In this document: positions 46,040-55,401 of the stretch, one piece after another
How positions within the stretch are numbered: position 1 is the stretch's first letter
Layout of the letters: the number at the start of each line of letters is the position of its first letter
DNA from: an uncultured Cohaesibacter sp.
GTDB lineage: Bacteria; Pseudomonadota; Alphaproteobacteria; Rhizobiales; Cohaesibacteraceae
Assembly: GCF_963667045.1 (NCBI RefSeq)
Contig: NZ_OY762934.1
Location: 2,039,501 to 2,103,500 of the forward strand
Direction of reading: 5' to 3'
DNA length: 64,000 nucleotides
Position numbers and translations under genes: made by a program
Notes under the pieces: model-generated
Database searches by the model: none
What the model was told of the DNA's origin: nothing
What the model saw: only the letters and a program-made list of their open reading frames with translations

Positions 46040-47736
46040 CGAGTGGTTGACGGGGTCATGCCGCGCCGGTTTCGGAACAACAGGGCCGGAAGCCCCATGG
46101 CGATGAGAAAGGCGCAAAAGGGCAGCAGCATCTGCATCAGGGCATAGACCCCGATCAGTCGCCGGTTGCCGCCAGCACTGAGGGCCACCGCTTCGGTGGT
46201 AATGGTTTCCCAGCGTCCCCCGCCAATCAGCAGCGTTGGCAGATATTGCCCGATTGACACCGCAAAGCCAACAGCGGCGGCGGTGAGGATCGGCCTTGTC
46301 AGCAATGGCAGGCGCAGACACCAGAAGGTCATCCACGGGGAATGGCCAAGCGAAGCCGCCATCCGGGCATAACGCGGATCGAGCGCGCGCCATTGGTCTC
46401 CGAGCGACAGAAACACGTAGGGCAGCACAAAGACCAGATGCCCCAGCACCATCGCCCAGAGCGAATAGGCCCCACCTGAAGACAGAATGATCAGTTGCAG
46501 GCCAAACAGGAACGCCACCTGCGGCACGATCAGCGGCAGATAGACCAGCAATTGCGACCAACGACCGGCCCGCTCCCCAAGGCGGCTTTCAGCCTCGAGA
46601 GCGGCAAGAGTGAGGGCGAGGCCGATGGCCGTTGCGAGACCACCGATCAGAACCGCGTTGCGAAGCGGCTCGATCAGCATCCCCCCCTGCATTTGCCAGA
46701 TCTTGAGAGAAAGCGCAGAAGGCAGGGCATCGGGGAAGCGCCAGAGACCGGCAAAGGACCACAGGACCAGCCCGGCAAGGCCCCAAAGCATCACCACGAC
46801 AACGGCCGTGTTGAGAAGCGCAGCCAGACGCCGCAGCCAGTCATCGCGCTGGAAGCGAATGCCGGACAGGACAAGGCAACCGACCAACCACCCGGCCAGC
46901 CGCTCGACACCCCACCAGAGCGCCAGTGCGGCCAGTGTCACGACGAGCTGGAGAATGGCCCCGGCAGACGCCAGAAAGCGCATGGCCAGATCCGGGTCGC
47001 TCATCCAGCGGGTCAGTTGAACGGCAAGCGGCGGCGGGTTGGTGGGCCCGAGAATGAGCGCCACATCAACCGCCGACGAGGCATAGGCGATGACCGCGAA
47101 AACCGGCAGCCGGATCTGGCGATAAAGGCGCGGCCAGACTGCATGCAGCCAGCCCATGACGGGACCATAGCCAAGGCTGCGGGCGACTTCGGTCATGGCA
47201 CGCGGATTGATCTGCGGCAGCGCAGCAAGGCTGACCAGCAGCAGAAAGGGAATTTCCTTGATCGTCAGCCCGGCAATCATCGCAAGGCCATATGGATCAT
47301 GCGGGAACAGCCAGTCTGGCGGTCGAGACCAGCCTGTGAGGTGTGGCGAGACCATGCGCACCAGCCAGCCGGAAGGCGCAAACAGGAAGGCAAGTCCCAA
47401 CGCCGCCGCCGCATGGGGAATGGACAGAAGCGGCGAGATCAGCCGCTCCATCCAGCGGAACAGGCGCGTGCCCGACCAGCCCGCGAGCAGCCCGATGACC
47501 ATCAGAAGGGCCAGCAGCGTCGTCACCAGACCGCTGGAAAGACTGAGCAGGACCGAGCGACCAAGCCCCGGCGCGGCCCAAAGCGCCCACATCGGGGCAA
47601 GGGTGATCTGTTCACCGCCCAGCACCGGCAGCCAGCCAAAGGCTGGCAGCAGCGCTCCCATCAGTCCGGCAATCACCGGCCCGACCATCACCATGCCGGC
47701 AAGCATCGGAACAAGATGAAGGGGGCGCAGGCGCAT
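46036..47736 (-). CDS. ynjC: ABC transporter permease, YnjC-like (fused double permease)
   Basis: A membrane protein of about 566 aa with two BPD_transp_1 domains in one chain, roughly 12 helices. Coupling-loop segments are EVARSLGYGPVMGWLHAVWPRLY (about residues 180-203) and ARMAASLGHSPWMTFWCLRLPLL (about residues 455-478). The fused layout and neighbours match YnjC, with ThiP as a relative. I give the ATG at 47736; a GTG at 47766 is open but has a poor ribosome-binding site. It follows the binding-protein gene by about 80 bases. Confidence 0.85.
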   Translation of the reverse strand: MRLRPLHLVPMLAGMVMVGPVIAGLMGALLPAFGWLPVLGGEQITLAPMWALWAAPGLGRSVLLSLSSGLVTTLLALLMVIGLLAGWSGTRLFRWMERLISPLLSIPHAAAALGLAFLFAPSGWLVRMVSPHLTGWSRPPDWLFPHDPYGLAMIAGLTIKEIPFLLLVSLAALPQINPRAMTEVARSLGYGPVMGWLHAVWPRLYRQIRLPVFAVIAYASSAVDVALILGPTNPPPLAVQLTRWMSDPDLAMRFLASAGAILQLVVTLAALALWWGVERLAGWLVGCLVLSGIRFQRDDWLRRLAALLNTAVVVVMLWGLAGLVLWSFAGLWRFPDALPSALSLKIWQMQGGMLIEPLRNAVLIGGLATAIGLALTLAALEAESRLGERAGRWSQLLVYLPLIVPQVAFLFGLQLIILSSGGAYSLWAMVLGHLVFVLPYVFLSLGDQWRALDPRYARMAASLGHSPWMTFWCLRLPLLTRPILTAAAVGFAVSIGQYLPTLLIGGGRWETITTEAVALSAGGNRRLIGVYALMQMLLPFCAFLIAMGLPALLFRNRRGMTPSTTR

Positions 47737-47814
47737 GATTGGGCTTTCGTCTTCAGGAAGGTTCACGCAAGGCTGGGTCGGGCGGCAGGCCCGATCCTCG
47801 CCTTGAGCCCCAGC

Positions 47815-49107
47815 TTATTGCACGCCGTAGTGGGCGGTCCAGTCCTTCTCGAGCCGTTCCATCCATGATGCGTGTGGTTCAGGCAGGGCGGGGCCGAAAT
47901 CTTCCGGCTTCAGCGTGGCCACGCCAAGGTCCAGCGCCGCAAAACGGGCCTTGTCCTCATCGGAGAGGCTGGCGATGTCAAGCACGGTCGGGTCGCCCCA
48001 GATCGCCGGGTCCTGCTTGCGGGCCTGCGCCTCCGGTGACAGCAGGAAATCAGCCAGCACCATGGCCCCTTCCGGGGCATTGGCGTTGAAGGGAATGGCC
48101 ACAAAGTGGCTGTTGCCGATGGTGCCGCCACTGAAAGTGAAGGAGCGGACCGTATCCGGCAGCTCGTTGTTGGCTATCGCCGAGGAGGCGTCACCGGGAT
48201 TGAAGGTGAAGGCGATTTCTATTTCGCCGTCGGCCAGCAGGTTCCTGAGGCTAGAGACATTGTCCGGGAAGGCCTTGGCCTCATGCCAGAGATAGGGGTG
48301 CAGGGCATCGAGATAGGCAAAGAGCTTGTCGGACACGGCCTTGTAGCTCTCCTCGGTCACCGGGCGGGACAGCACGGCGGGGTCGTCGGCCAGTTCGAGC
48401 GCCAACTGCTTGAGGAAGGTGGAGCCAAGAAAATCCGGTGGCTTGGGATAGGCAAACCGGCCCGGATGGGCCTTTGTCCAATCGAGCAGCTCGGCCGCCG
48501 ACTTGGGCACATCGTGGGTGATGGCGCTATCGTAGAAGAAGGACAGCTGCGCCATGCCCCAGGGACTTTCGAGGCCATCGGTGGGCACGGTGAAGTCGGT
48601 GGTCAGTGTCGGTTTGCCCTTGATGTCGGCAAACCTGTAGTTGGGCAGATCTGGCGCCCAACTCATGGGCAGCAACAGCCCCTGCCGTTTGAGGGCGGCA
48701 AAATTCTCACCATTGATCCAGACCAGATCAACGGCGCCGCCCGTTTCCTTGCCTGCCGCCTTTTCGGCGATAATCTGGGAGACGACGTTGGCGGTGTCGC
48801 TGACCTTCACATGCTTGACAGTCAAGCCGTAGCGCTTCTCAACCGTATCGGCGGCCCAGCCGATATAGGCGTTGATGCGATCAGCCCCGCCCCATGCGTG
48901 GAAATAGACGGTCTGCCCCTTTGCCTTTTCGAGCACGGCCGGCCAATCCTTGCCATCACTCATTCCGGCTCTTGCCATGTGCGGCATCAAGGAGAACGAA
49001 ACGGCAACCATGGCCAGTCCGGTAAGCGCTGCCTTGAGCGTGCTTTTGGACGGCAGTGCCAAACTCTTCGGCTTTGCCTGCTGGAATTGAACGTGCGGGG
49101 TGTTCAT
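47815..49107 (-). CDS. ynjB: ABC transporter substrate-binding protein, YnjB-like
   Basis: A 430-aa periplasmic binding protein with a signal peptide (hydrophobic ALTGLAMVAVSFSL, cut near ARAGM at about residue 48). TVYFHAWGGADRINAYIGWAA (about residues 66-86) and GGAVDLVWINGENFAALKRQGLL are typical of YnjB. The transported compound of YnjBCD systems is not established; thiamine-like ligands are sometimes suggested by similarity to TbpA. The ATG at 49107 has GGAGACC upstream. It leads the ynjBCD genes. Confidence 0.87.
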   Translation of the reverse strand: MNTPHVQFQQAKPKSLALPSKSTLKAALTGLAMVAVSFSLMPHMARAGMSDGKDWPAVLEKAKGQTVYFHAWGGADRINAYIGWAADTVEKRYGLTVKHVKVSDTANVVSQIIAEKAAGKETGGAVDLVWINGENFAALKRQGLLLPMSWAPDLPNYRFADIKGKPTLTTDFTVPTDGLESPWGMAQLSFFYDSAITHDVPKSAAELLDWTKAHPGRFAYPKPPDFLGSTFLKQLALELADDPAVLSRPVTEESYKAVSDKLFAYLDALHPYLWHEAKAFPDNVSSLRNLLADGEIEIAFTFNPGDASSAIANNELPDTVRSFTFSGGTIGNSHFVAIPFNANAPEGAMVLADFLLSPEAQARKQDPAIWGDPTVLDIASLSDEDKARFAALDLGVATLKPEDFGPALPEPHASWMERLEKDWTAHYGVQ

Positions 49108-49443
49108 GGCCGGGTCTCCTCTCCTTGTCCGCGCTGATTGACGCCTCGTCTTCCAGAGGACCTGCCTCAAGTGGACTGAGCTTTCCCAACGCGGAGGGGC
49201 ATGATGTAACGCCGTCTTTGTTCCAGCTTCCACGCTACACGGTCAATTCACAACTGGTTGAGCCGCATTTGATTGTCCCCGCATTTTGCAGGCCAGAAGA
49301 CAGAAAGAGGCCGCGCGTGATGAACTTGTCCGCATGGGCATTTCCTCGATGGATTCCGCGCGCTATTTGGCACACCCATCGGCCTAAAAGCTGACGGGAC
49401 GGGACCGGACAATGCTGACAGAATGGCTAGAAGAGAAGCGATT
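49108..49443. other. Region between the Bfd-like gene and ynjB
   Basis: About 335 bases without a gene I can support. It probably holds the ynjBCD promoter. I looked for a thiamine pyrophosphate riboswitch on the minus strand and did not see its CTGAGA and ACCTGA core. Confidence 0.5.
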
Positions 49444-49716
49444 TCAAGAGAAGCCGGGACAATCGTTCGGTGCCCCGTGAAAATGCGGGTGTTTGGCCTT
49501 GGCGATTTCATGGGTTCTTGCGACAGCGACATCATGGCCATCACGCAACAGCAACGCTTCGATCATCGGGCGGCAGCATCCGCATTTGGCCTTGCATCCC
49601 CGCTGCTGATAGATCTGGTTGGAGTGGATCGGAGCATCCGGGTTCTCTTGTGCGATCCCGTCGCCAATCTCAAGGATTTCCTTATCGGTAATTTTATTGC
49701 AGTGGCAGATGATCAT
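49444..49716 (-). CDS. Bfd-like (2Fe-2S)-binding protein
   Basis: A 90-aa protein related to bacterioferritin-associated ferredoxin. Cluster ligands are MIICHCNKIT (Cys4, Cys6) and RGCKAKCGCCRPMIEALL (C45 and C48 align with the CxxC of Bfd, plus extra C41 and C47). Bfd reduces the iron held in bacterioferritin and lets it leave. The C-terminal 30 aa (VARTHEIAKAKHPHFHG) extend beyond the usual 60-65 aa and are rich in His. No strong ribosome-binding site precedes the ATG. No bacterioferritin gene is in this window. Confidence 0.78.
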   Translation of the reverse strand: MIICHCNKITDKEILEIGDGIAQENPDAPIHSNQIYQQRGCKAKCGCCRPMIEALLLRDGHDVAVARTHEIAKAKHPHFHGAPNDCPGFS

Positions 49717-49852
49717 CAAAAAGCCGTTTGTTGCTGGCAGACTGGCTGCATTGGAAGCGCACCTTCTCATATAGGCGCGCCAGAGGCCATTGGCAAATAG
49801 CCCCGCAAACCATATCTTGCAAGAACACACTTTCATGAAAAGGGATAGCATC

Positions 49853-50599
49853 ATGGAGCCTTTGGAAAAAAGAACGCTTGTGCTGACCGGCGCCAGCCGC
49901 GGCATTGGCCATGCCACCGTCAAACGCTTTTCCGAGGCGGGCTGGCGTGTATTCAGCTGCTCCCGCCATGCCTTTTCAGACAAGTGCCCCTGGCCCATGG
50001 GAGAGGAAAACCACATTCAGGTGGATCTTGCCAACCCGGAAACCATCGAAGACGCCATTGTGCTGATCAAGAAGCGGCTTCAGGCGCACGGAGGCAAGCT
50101 GCATGCGCTGGTCAACAATGCGGCCATCAGCCCCAAGGATGAGGTAGGCCAGCGGCTGGACAGCCTTGAGACATCGCTCGACCTTTGGCACCGGGTGTTT
50201 GCGGTCAATTTCTTCGCCCCCATCATGCTTGCCCGCGGTCTCATCGATGAGCTGAAGGCAACGGAAGGCTCCATCGTCAATGTGACCTCGATCGCTGGCA
50301 TGCGCGTGCATCCCTATGCCGGGGCGGCCTATGCCACCTCGAAAGCGGCTCTGGCCTCGCTCACCCGTGAAATGGCCGCCGACTTCGGCCCGCATGGCAT
50401 CCGGGTCAACGCCATCGCACCGGGAGAGATCGATACCTCTATCCTCTCCCCGGGCACGGAAAAGATCGTCAGGACCATTCCCATGCGCCGTCTGGGGAAA
50501 CCTTCCGAGGTGGCAGACACCATCTACTACCTGTGTTCGGAAGCCAGTTCCTATGTTTCTGGTGCGGAGATTCACATCAACGGCGGTCAGCATGTCTGA
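49853..50599 (+). CDS. Short-chain dehydrogenase/reductase
   Basis: A 248-aa classical SDR. The cofactor motif is TGASRGIGHATVKRF (about residues 14-28), with NNAAIS (about residue 87), catalytic Ser in VTSIAGM, and YATSK (Tyr and Lys, about residues 158-162). C-terminal AIAPGEIDT and INGGQHV are typical. I chose the ATG at 49853 because AGGGA lies 7 bases upstream; 49835 is an alternative. The substrate cannot be read from sequence. It diverges from the Bfd-like gene. Confidence 0.88.
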   Translation: MEPLEKRTLVLTGASRGIGHATVKRFSEAGWRVFSCSRHAFSDKCPWPMGEENHIQVDLANPETIEDAIVLIKKRLQAHGGKLHALVNNAAISPKDEVGQRLDSLETSLDLWHRVFAVNFFAPIMLARGLIDELKATEGSIVNVTSIAGMRVHPYAGAAYATSKAALASLTREMAADFGPHGIRVNAIAPGEIDTSILSPGTEKIVRTIPMRRLGKPSEVADTIYYLCSEASSYVSGAEIHINGGQHV

Positions 50600-50928
50600 C
50601 CCCGCTGGCGGCCTTGCCTCCTGAAACCGGTGAAACCACGCAGTTACGGCAAGGCATGCGATAAACTCTTCGTGAGGCATGAGACGACCTGCTTCAGCTC
50701 AAGGTTGCCAAACCTTCGGAACTTTCAATATATAACAGCCCCTTGAGACGTCCCGTTGGAAGCCGGACCCTGGCGCCGTTTGCGCCTTGTTCATTCTAGA
50801 ACCAATTGCGACTTTCTGTCGCACCCTTTCCGGGTTACTCTTTTCCTCCAAGCACGAACGGATGGCGGAACGGGACAGGCTCGAAGTCAAGCATGTCGGA
50901 TCCGCCAGCATCAAGCGGGAGGACAGAC
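50600..50928. promoter_or_regulatory. Region before the DUF2189 gene with an inverted repeat and possible promoter
   Basis: About 330 bases without a gene. AAGGTT-GCCA-AACCTT (50701-50716) is a perfect inverted repeat, followed within 15 bases by the AT-rich AATATATAAC, so a promoter with an overlapping operator could lie here. TTGCCA (50705-50710) may serve as a -35 element. This is inference from pattern only. Confidence 0.35.
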
Positions 50929-51786
50929 TTGACCGACATTGCCCAGACCTATTCCGCCCAGAACGGTGCCACGCTGTCGTCACCGGATGCTGCCAATGGC
51001 AAAGCGACAGCAAGGCCCGTGGTGCAGACACTCTCCATGGATGATCTGTCCGACGCGCTGAGCGCGGGCCTGCGCGATTTTCGTCAAAGCGCGCCCTTTG
51101 GCCTGTTTTTTGGCGGCTTCTATGCGGTTGGCGGCTGGTTTCTGGTCTGGCTGCTGTTTGCCTACAACATGCCCTATCTGGTCTACCCGTTGGCCTCCGG
51201 CTTTGCGCTGATTGCGCCATTCGTGGCTGCCGGTCTTTATGAAATCAGTCGTCGGCGCGAGAAAGGCGAGGCCCTTTCAGTGCGGTCGGTGCTCGGGGCG
51301 ATTTTCGGTGAGCGGTCGAAAGAGCTGCGCTGGATGGCGCTCATCACCGGCTTTGCCTTCATCATCTGGATCGATATCGCGATCTTTCTCTATGTGATCT
51401 TTTTCGGGCTGCATCCGGTCAACCCGACAGCTCTGGTCAACACCATCCTGTTAACGCCACAAGGGGCGATGTTCCTGCTGGCCGGCAACCTGATCGGTGC
51501 CTTCATGAGCCTTGCGGTCTTCTCCATCACGGCAGTTTCCTTCCCGATGCTGCTGCACAAGGATGTCGACTTCATCACCGCGATGATCACCTCGATCAAA
51601 TGCGTCGTGCAGAACCGCAGGCCGATGCTCAGCTGGGCCATCTTCATCGGCTTCATGATGCTGATCAGTCTGGCCTCTTTCCTGCTCGGACTGGTGGTGA
51701 TCCTGCCGCTGCTCGGCCATGCCACCTGGCACCTTTATCGTCGGGCCATCCGGTTTGAAGAAGGAGAGACTGCCACGACCCCATAG
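50929..51786 (+). CDS. DUF2189 membrane protein
   Basis: A 285-aa integral membrane protein of the DUF2189 family, with about six helices after a polar N-terminus of 45 residues. Family features are DALSAGLRDFRQSAPFGLFFGGFYAVGG and SRRREKGEALSVRSVLGAIF. I chose the TTG at 50929 because GGGAGGA lies 5 bases upstream; the ATG at 50893 gives a longer form without a good ribosome-binding site. The function of the family is unknown. Confidence 0.8.
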   Translation: MTDIAQTYSAQNGATLSSPDAANGKATARPVVQTLSMDDLSDALSAGLRDFRQSAPFGLFFGGFYAVGGWFLVWLLFAYNMPYLVYPLASGFALIAPFVAAGLYEISRRREKGEALSVRSVLGAIFGERSKELRWMALITGFAFIIWIDIAIFLYVIFFGLHPVNPTALVNTILLTPQGAMFLLAGNLIGAFMSLAVFSITAVSFPMLLHKDVDFITAMITSIKCVVQNRRPMLSWAIFIGFMMLISLASFLLGLVVILPLLGHATWHLYRRAIRFEEGETATTP

Positions 51787-51999
51787 GGTCCACGCCCCCA
51801 GCTCACGACACTGGCTTGCCCTGCTCCTTGCGCTGCCCTCCATGCCCCTCAAAATGCAGCGCAAGACTCCGCTACCCGAACGGAAGCAGAGCACATGAGC
51901 CAGCAGCGCGACGGTCAGCCCCATATGACCGGGTGACCGGCGCGCTTTTTCTGTTCGGGTCCAGCTGCCAACCAGTGTCTTCTTTGCCTCAAATGCAAA

Positions 52000-54900
52000 T
52001 CATTCTGCGGGCGTCTGTTCCCGTGGCCGGTTGTTGCCATGCAGCAGATAGGTCATGGCACGACGAATATCGCCACCAACACCGAACAGGCTTGGCACCA
52101 GAAACAGCACGAACAGCGTTGCCACGGACAGGCCGAAGACAATGGTGATGGCCATCGGCTTCAGGAATTGCGCCTGAGGCGAGGCTTCGAACAGCATCGG
52201 CAACAAACCGCCAACTGTCGTCAGCGAGGTCAGCACAACCGCCCGCAAGCGGTCGCAACTGGCGCCAATCGCCGCGTCCTTCAGCGGCTGGCCATGGGCG
52301 ATGCGCTCGTCGAGGCGACTGACCAGAATGATCGAGTCATTGACCAGAATCCCTGCCAACCCCAACAGGCCGATGAGCGACAGGATGGTCAGCTGGAAAC
52401 CGAGCAGATAGTGCCCGACGACCGCACCAATCAGGCCGAAGGGAATGATCATCATGATCGCGAAGGGGCGGGTGTAGGATGCAAAGATCCAGGCCAAGAT
52501 GATGTAGATAGCAGCCAGCGCGATGATCAACCCGACGCGCAGGTCGGCAAAGGCATCCATCCGCTCTTCGTTGCGCCCCGAGAAGCGATAGCCAATACCA
52601 TACTGGTTCGCAATTTCCGGCATCAGGGTCTCATTGAGGTTGGTCACCAGCTCGCTGGCTGTTACCACGGCGGCATCGACGTCAGCCGTCACTGCGACGG
52701 TCGTCTTGCCATCGAAGCGTTGGATGGAGGAAAAGCCCTGCCGGTCGCTGATGTCGACCACTTCCGACAACGGCACAAAGGTGCCTTGCGGGCTCTTCAA
52801 CCACAGGCTTCTGAGGCTGTCCATGTCGGGCCGGGCCAGTCGCTGCAACCGAACCTTGACCTCTTCGTCCAGTATGGCCAGCTTGCGGGCCGTGCGGCCT
52901 TCCACCAGATCGCGGATCTGTTCGCCGACGGACTGGGCGGTGAAGCCAAGACTGCGCCCGCGCGGCGTCAGCGACAGGGTCAGCTCGGGTTTGCCATAGG
53001 GCATGTTGTCATCGAGCTCGCTGACGCCCGGATAGGCCGACAGCCGCTCCTGCAAGTCGATGGAGGCCCGTTTGAGGACATCCGGTGTTGCGCCGGTCAG
53101 GCGGATATCGAGGTCCGCACCGGGAGGCCCACCGCGCTGGCCGCGAATGGAGGCGCTTCTGAGGCCAGCCACCTCGGGCATGTTCCTGTTGAGCGCGCGA
53201 ATGAAGTCGGGCGTGCGTATCGAACGCTGTTCCGATGGCGTCAGGCGCAGGCGCAAGGAGGCGACATTGTCTGCGGTCGTCCGGCCCGACTGACCAAGGG
53301 TGATGAAGGAGGCCGTCACCAGCTTTTCGCCCTTGCCGATCTGCGCCTCGGTCTCATAGACGATGTCATCCACCTTCTCGGCGATGGCCTCTGCGTCCTC
53401 TTCCAGAATGCCGACATTGAAGGTCATGGCGATGGTAATGGTTTCGGCTTCCGCCGAGGGAAAGAAGACAAAGCCGACACGCCCGCCTGCGACAAGGCCG
53501 CCAGCCAGCGCCATGGCGGCAATGCAGAGCGCCAGCGTCGTATAGCGCCAGTTGTAGGACAAGGTCACAAGGGCGCGGAAAGGCCCGTCACGGAAGGCGG
53601 CAAAGCCCCTGTCGAAGCCCTTGCGGAAGGCGCTTTCGCTGTGGCGCCCGTGGTGAGCGCGCGGATCGATGCGCCGCAACTGGCGTATATGCAGAGCCTC
53701 TATAATCAGAGAAATGGCGGACGCGACCACGACCATGGCCAGAAGTGCCATGATGCTGCCATCGGCAAACAGGTCATGCAGCGCATGCCAAAGCCACTCG
53801 GTGGAGCCGCCAAACTTGGCGACCAACTGGGGCGACAAACCGTAGAACAGCACCAGCGGCAGCAGGATGATGAGGCCGACCAGGATGACCCGGCGCACGC
53901 TCCAACCCCGGTCATGGCTTGGCGTCATGGAATGGGAGAGATGGCCGGGCAGGATGAAGAAGCATTCCACGAAGCTTGCAGTCAGCACGGCGATGACGAC
54001 AATCGGCAACACGCCCATCATCTGGCCGATGACGCCGCCAATCAACAGGATGGGCGCAAAGGCAGCTATGGTCGTCAGTGACGCTGCGGTAACCGGCAAC
54101 AGCATGCGCCGTCCCCCCCCCTCGGCGGCCACGGGCCCCGGATCGCCAGCCTGATAGCGGGTTGTGGTCTCTTCCCCCACCACGATGGCATCATCAACGA
54201 TGACCCCGAGCATCATGATGAAGGAGAACAGTGACATCATGTTGATGCTCTGGCCAAGTGCCAGCAGGGCAACGCAGGAAGCCAGCATCGAAATGGGGAT
54301 GCCGGCCGTCACCCACAGCGCGGTGCGCAGATTGAGAAACAGCGCCAGAATGATCATCACCAGAAGGATGCCCGACACTGCGTTCTTGACCAGCAGCAGG
54401 ATGCGATCGACCAGCGCTTCGGCAAGCGCGTCATACTGGGTAATCTTCAGGGTTGGCGGGAAGACACCCTCAATGGAGGCGAGATAGTCATTGACGATGG
54501 CAGAGGCATCCAGCGAGTCGGCATTGGGTGCCCGACGGACAATCAGCTGGATGGCAGACTCGCCGCGCATGATGCCACGCACCTGATCGGGGTCAAGCCG
54601 CCGCTCCACACGGGCGATATCGCCCAGCGCCACGCTTGATCCATCGATACCGGATTTGATCTTGATCGCCGACAGGCTCTCGGGCGTCTCCTCGGCGGCC
54701 AGCGTCCGGACCTGTTTCTCGAAGCCGTCCTTGACATTGCCCGAGGGCAGATCACGGGTATTGTTGGCAATCTGCCCGGCTATTTCCTGAACGGTCAGCC
54801 CCAGACGCCTGAGGTCATAGTCCGACAGGCCGACGTAATATTCCTCGTCACGCAAACCGGTAAAGTCAACGGTATCGATACCCCGATCGATGAGATCGTC

Positions 54901-55401
54901 GCGGATTTCCTTGGCAAAGCCCCGCAGGGATGCCTCGTCGAAAGGTCCGGACAGGATCAACCGCGCCACATCGTCGCGAAACTGGCGATAGGAGACAACC
55001 GGATCATCGGCAAGATCCGGCAGGGTCGTGATCACGTCGATGGCCGATTCAACATCCCTCAGTGCCTGGGGCATGTCGACACCCTGCTGGAACTCCAGAA
55101 TGATGAAGGCTCCCCCTTCCCGCGCATAGGAGGTAACCTGATCGATCCCATCGATGAAGCGCACCTTTGGCTCGATGACCTCCAGAATGTTCGCCTCGAC
55201 ATCCTCGGCGCTGGCTCCGGTCCAGCTGACGGAAATCTCGATGGTGTCGGAGTCGATGGTCGGAAAGAACTGGCTGTTCATCCGCGACAGGGCAAACACC
55301 CCGGCGACCAACAGGATGATCATCAACAGATTGGCGGCGTTGGGGTGATGGACGAAGAAGGCAACCGCCCCGCCATCAGATTTCCTGTCAAACCGGCTCA
55401 T
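52000..55401 (-). CDS. RND-family efflux pump, inner-membrane transporter
   Basis: A 1133-aa resistance-nodulation-division protein (AcrB/MexF class) that exports compounds using the proton gradient. It has 12 predicted helices and two large periplasmic loops. The first helix is in NAANLLMIILLVAGVFALSRM, and MMLGVIVDDAIVVGEE (about residue 385) is the helix 4 segment with the two Asp residues of proton relay. The repeat in the second half is LIGLLGLAGILVNDSIILV. A run of nine G on the coding strand lies around 54113-54121. It overlaps the adaptor gene by 4 bases. Confidence 0.92.
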   Translation of the reverse strand: MSRFDRKSDGGAVAFFVHHPNAANLLMIILLVAGVFALSRMNSQFFPTIDSDTIEISVSWTGASAEDVEANILEVIEPKVRFIDGIDQVTSYAREGGAFIILEFQQGVDMPQALRDVESAIDVITTLPDLADDPVVSYRQFRDDVARLILSGPFDEASLRGFAKEIRDDLIDRGIDTVDFTGLRDEEYYVGLSDYDLRRLGLTVQEIAGQIANNTRDLPSGNVKDGFEKQVRTLAAEETPESLSAIKIKSGIDGSSVALGDIARVERRLDPDQVRGIMRGESAIQLIVRRAPNADSLDASAIVNDYLASIEGVFPPTLKITQYDALAEALVDRILLLVKNAVSGILLVMIILALFLNLRTALWVTAGIPISMLASCVALLALGQSINMMSLFSFIMMLGVIVDDAIVVGEETTTRYQAGDPGPVAAEGGGRRMLLPVTAASLTTIAAFAPILLIGGVIGQMMGVLPIVVIAVLTASFVECFFILPGHLSHSMTPSHDRGWSVRRVILVGLIILLPLVLFYGLSPQLVAKFGGSTEWLWHALHDLFADGSIMALLAMVVVASAISLIIEALHIRQLRRIDPRAHHGRHSESAFRKGFDRGFAAFRDGPFRALVTLSYNWRYTTLALCIAAMALAGGLVAGGRVGFVFFPSAEAETITIAMTFNVGILEEDAEAIAEKVDDIVYETEAQIGKGEKLVTASFITLGQSGRTTADNVASLRLRLTPSEQRSIRTPDFIRALNRNMPEVAGLRSASIRGQRGGPPGADLDIRLTGATPDVLKRASIDLQERLSAYPGVSELDDNMPYGKPELTLSLTPRGRSLGFTAQSVGEQIRDLVEGRTARKLAILDEEVKVRLQRLARPDMDSLRSLWLKSPQGTFVPLSEVVDISDRQGFSSIQRFDGKTTVAVTADVDAAVVTASELVTNLNETLMPEIANQYGIGYRFSGRNEERMDAFADLRVGLIIALAAIYIILAWIFASYTRPFAIMMIIPFGLIGAVVGHYLLGFQLTILSLIGLLGLAGILVNDSIILVSRLDERIAHGQPLKDAAIGASCDRLRAVVLTSLTTVGGLLPMLFEASPQAQFLKPMAITIVFGLSVATLFVLFLVPSLFGVGGDIRRAMTYLLHGNNRPREQTPAE

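Noticed and set aside
49108-49443. A thiamine pyrophosphate riboswitch before ynjBCD
   Set aside because: I looked for the CTGAGA and ACCTGA cores on the minus strand and did not find them; the link of YnjBCD to thiamine is itself not settled.
50584-50600. GGTCAG-CATGT-CTGACC hairpin at the SDR stop codon
   Set aside because: The stem is only 6 bp and no T-run follows, so I did not call it a terminator.
52039-54081. A 680-codon open frame on the plus strand
   Set aside because: It is antisense to the RND pump gene and reads as low-complexity Gln/Arg/Asp sequence.
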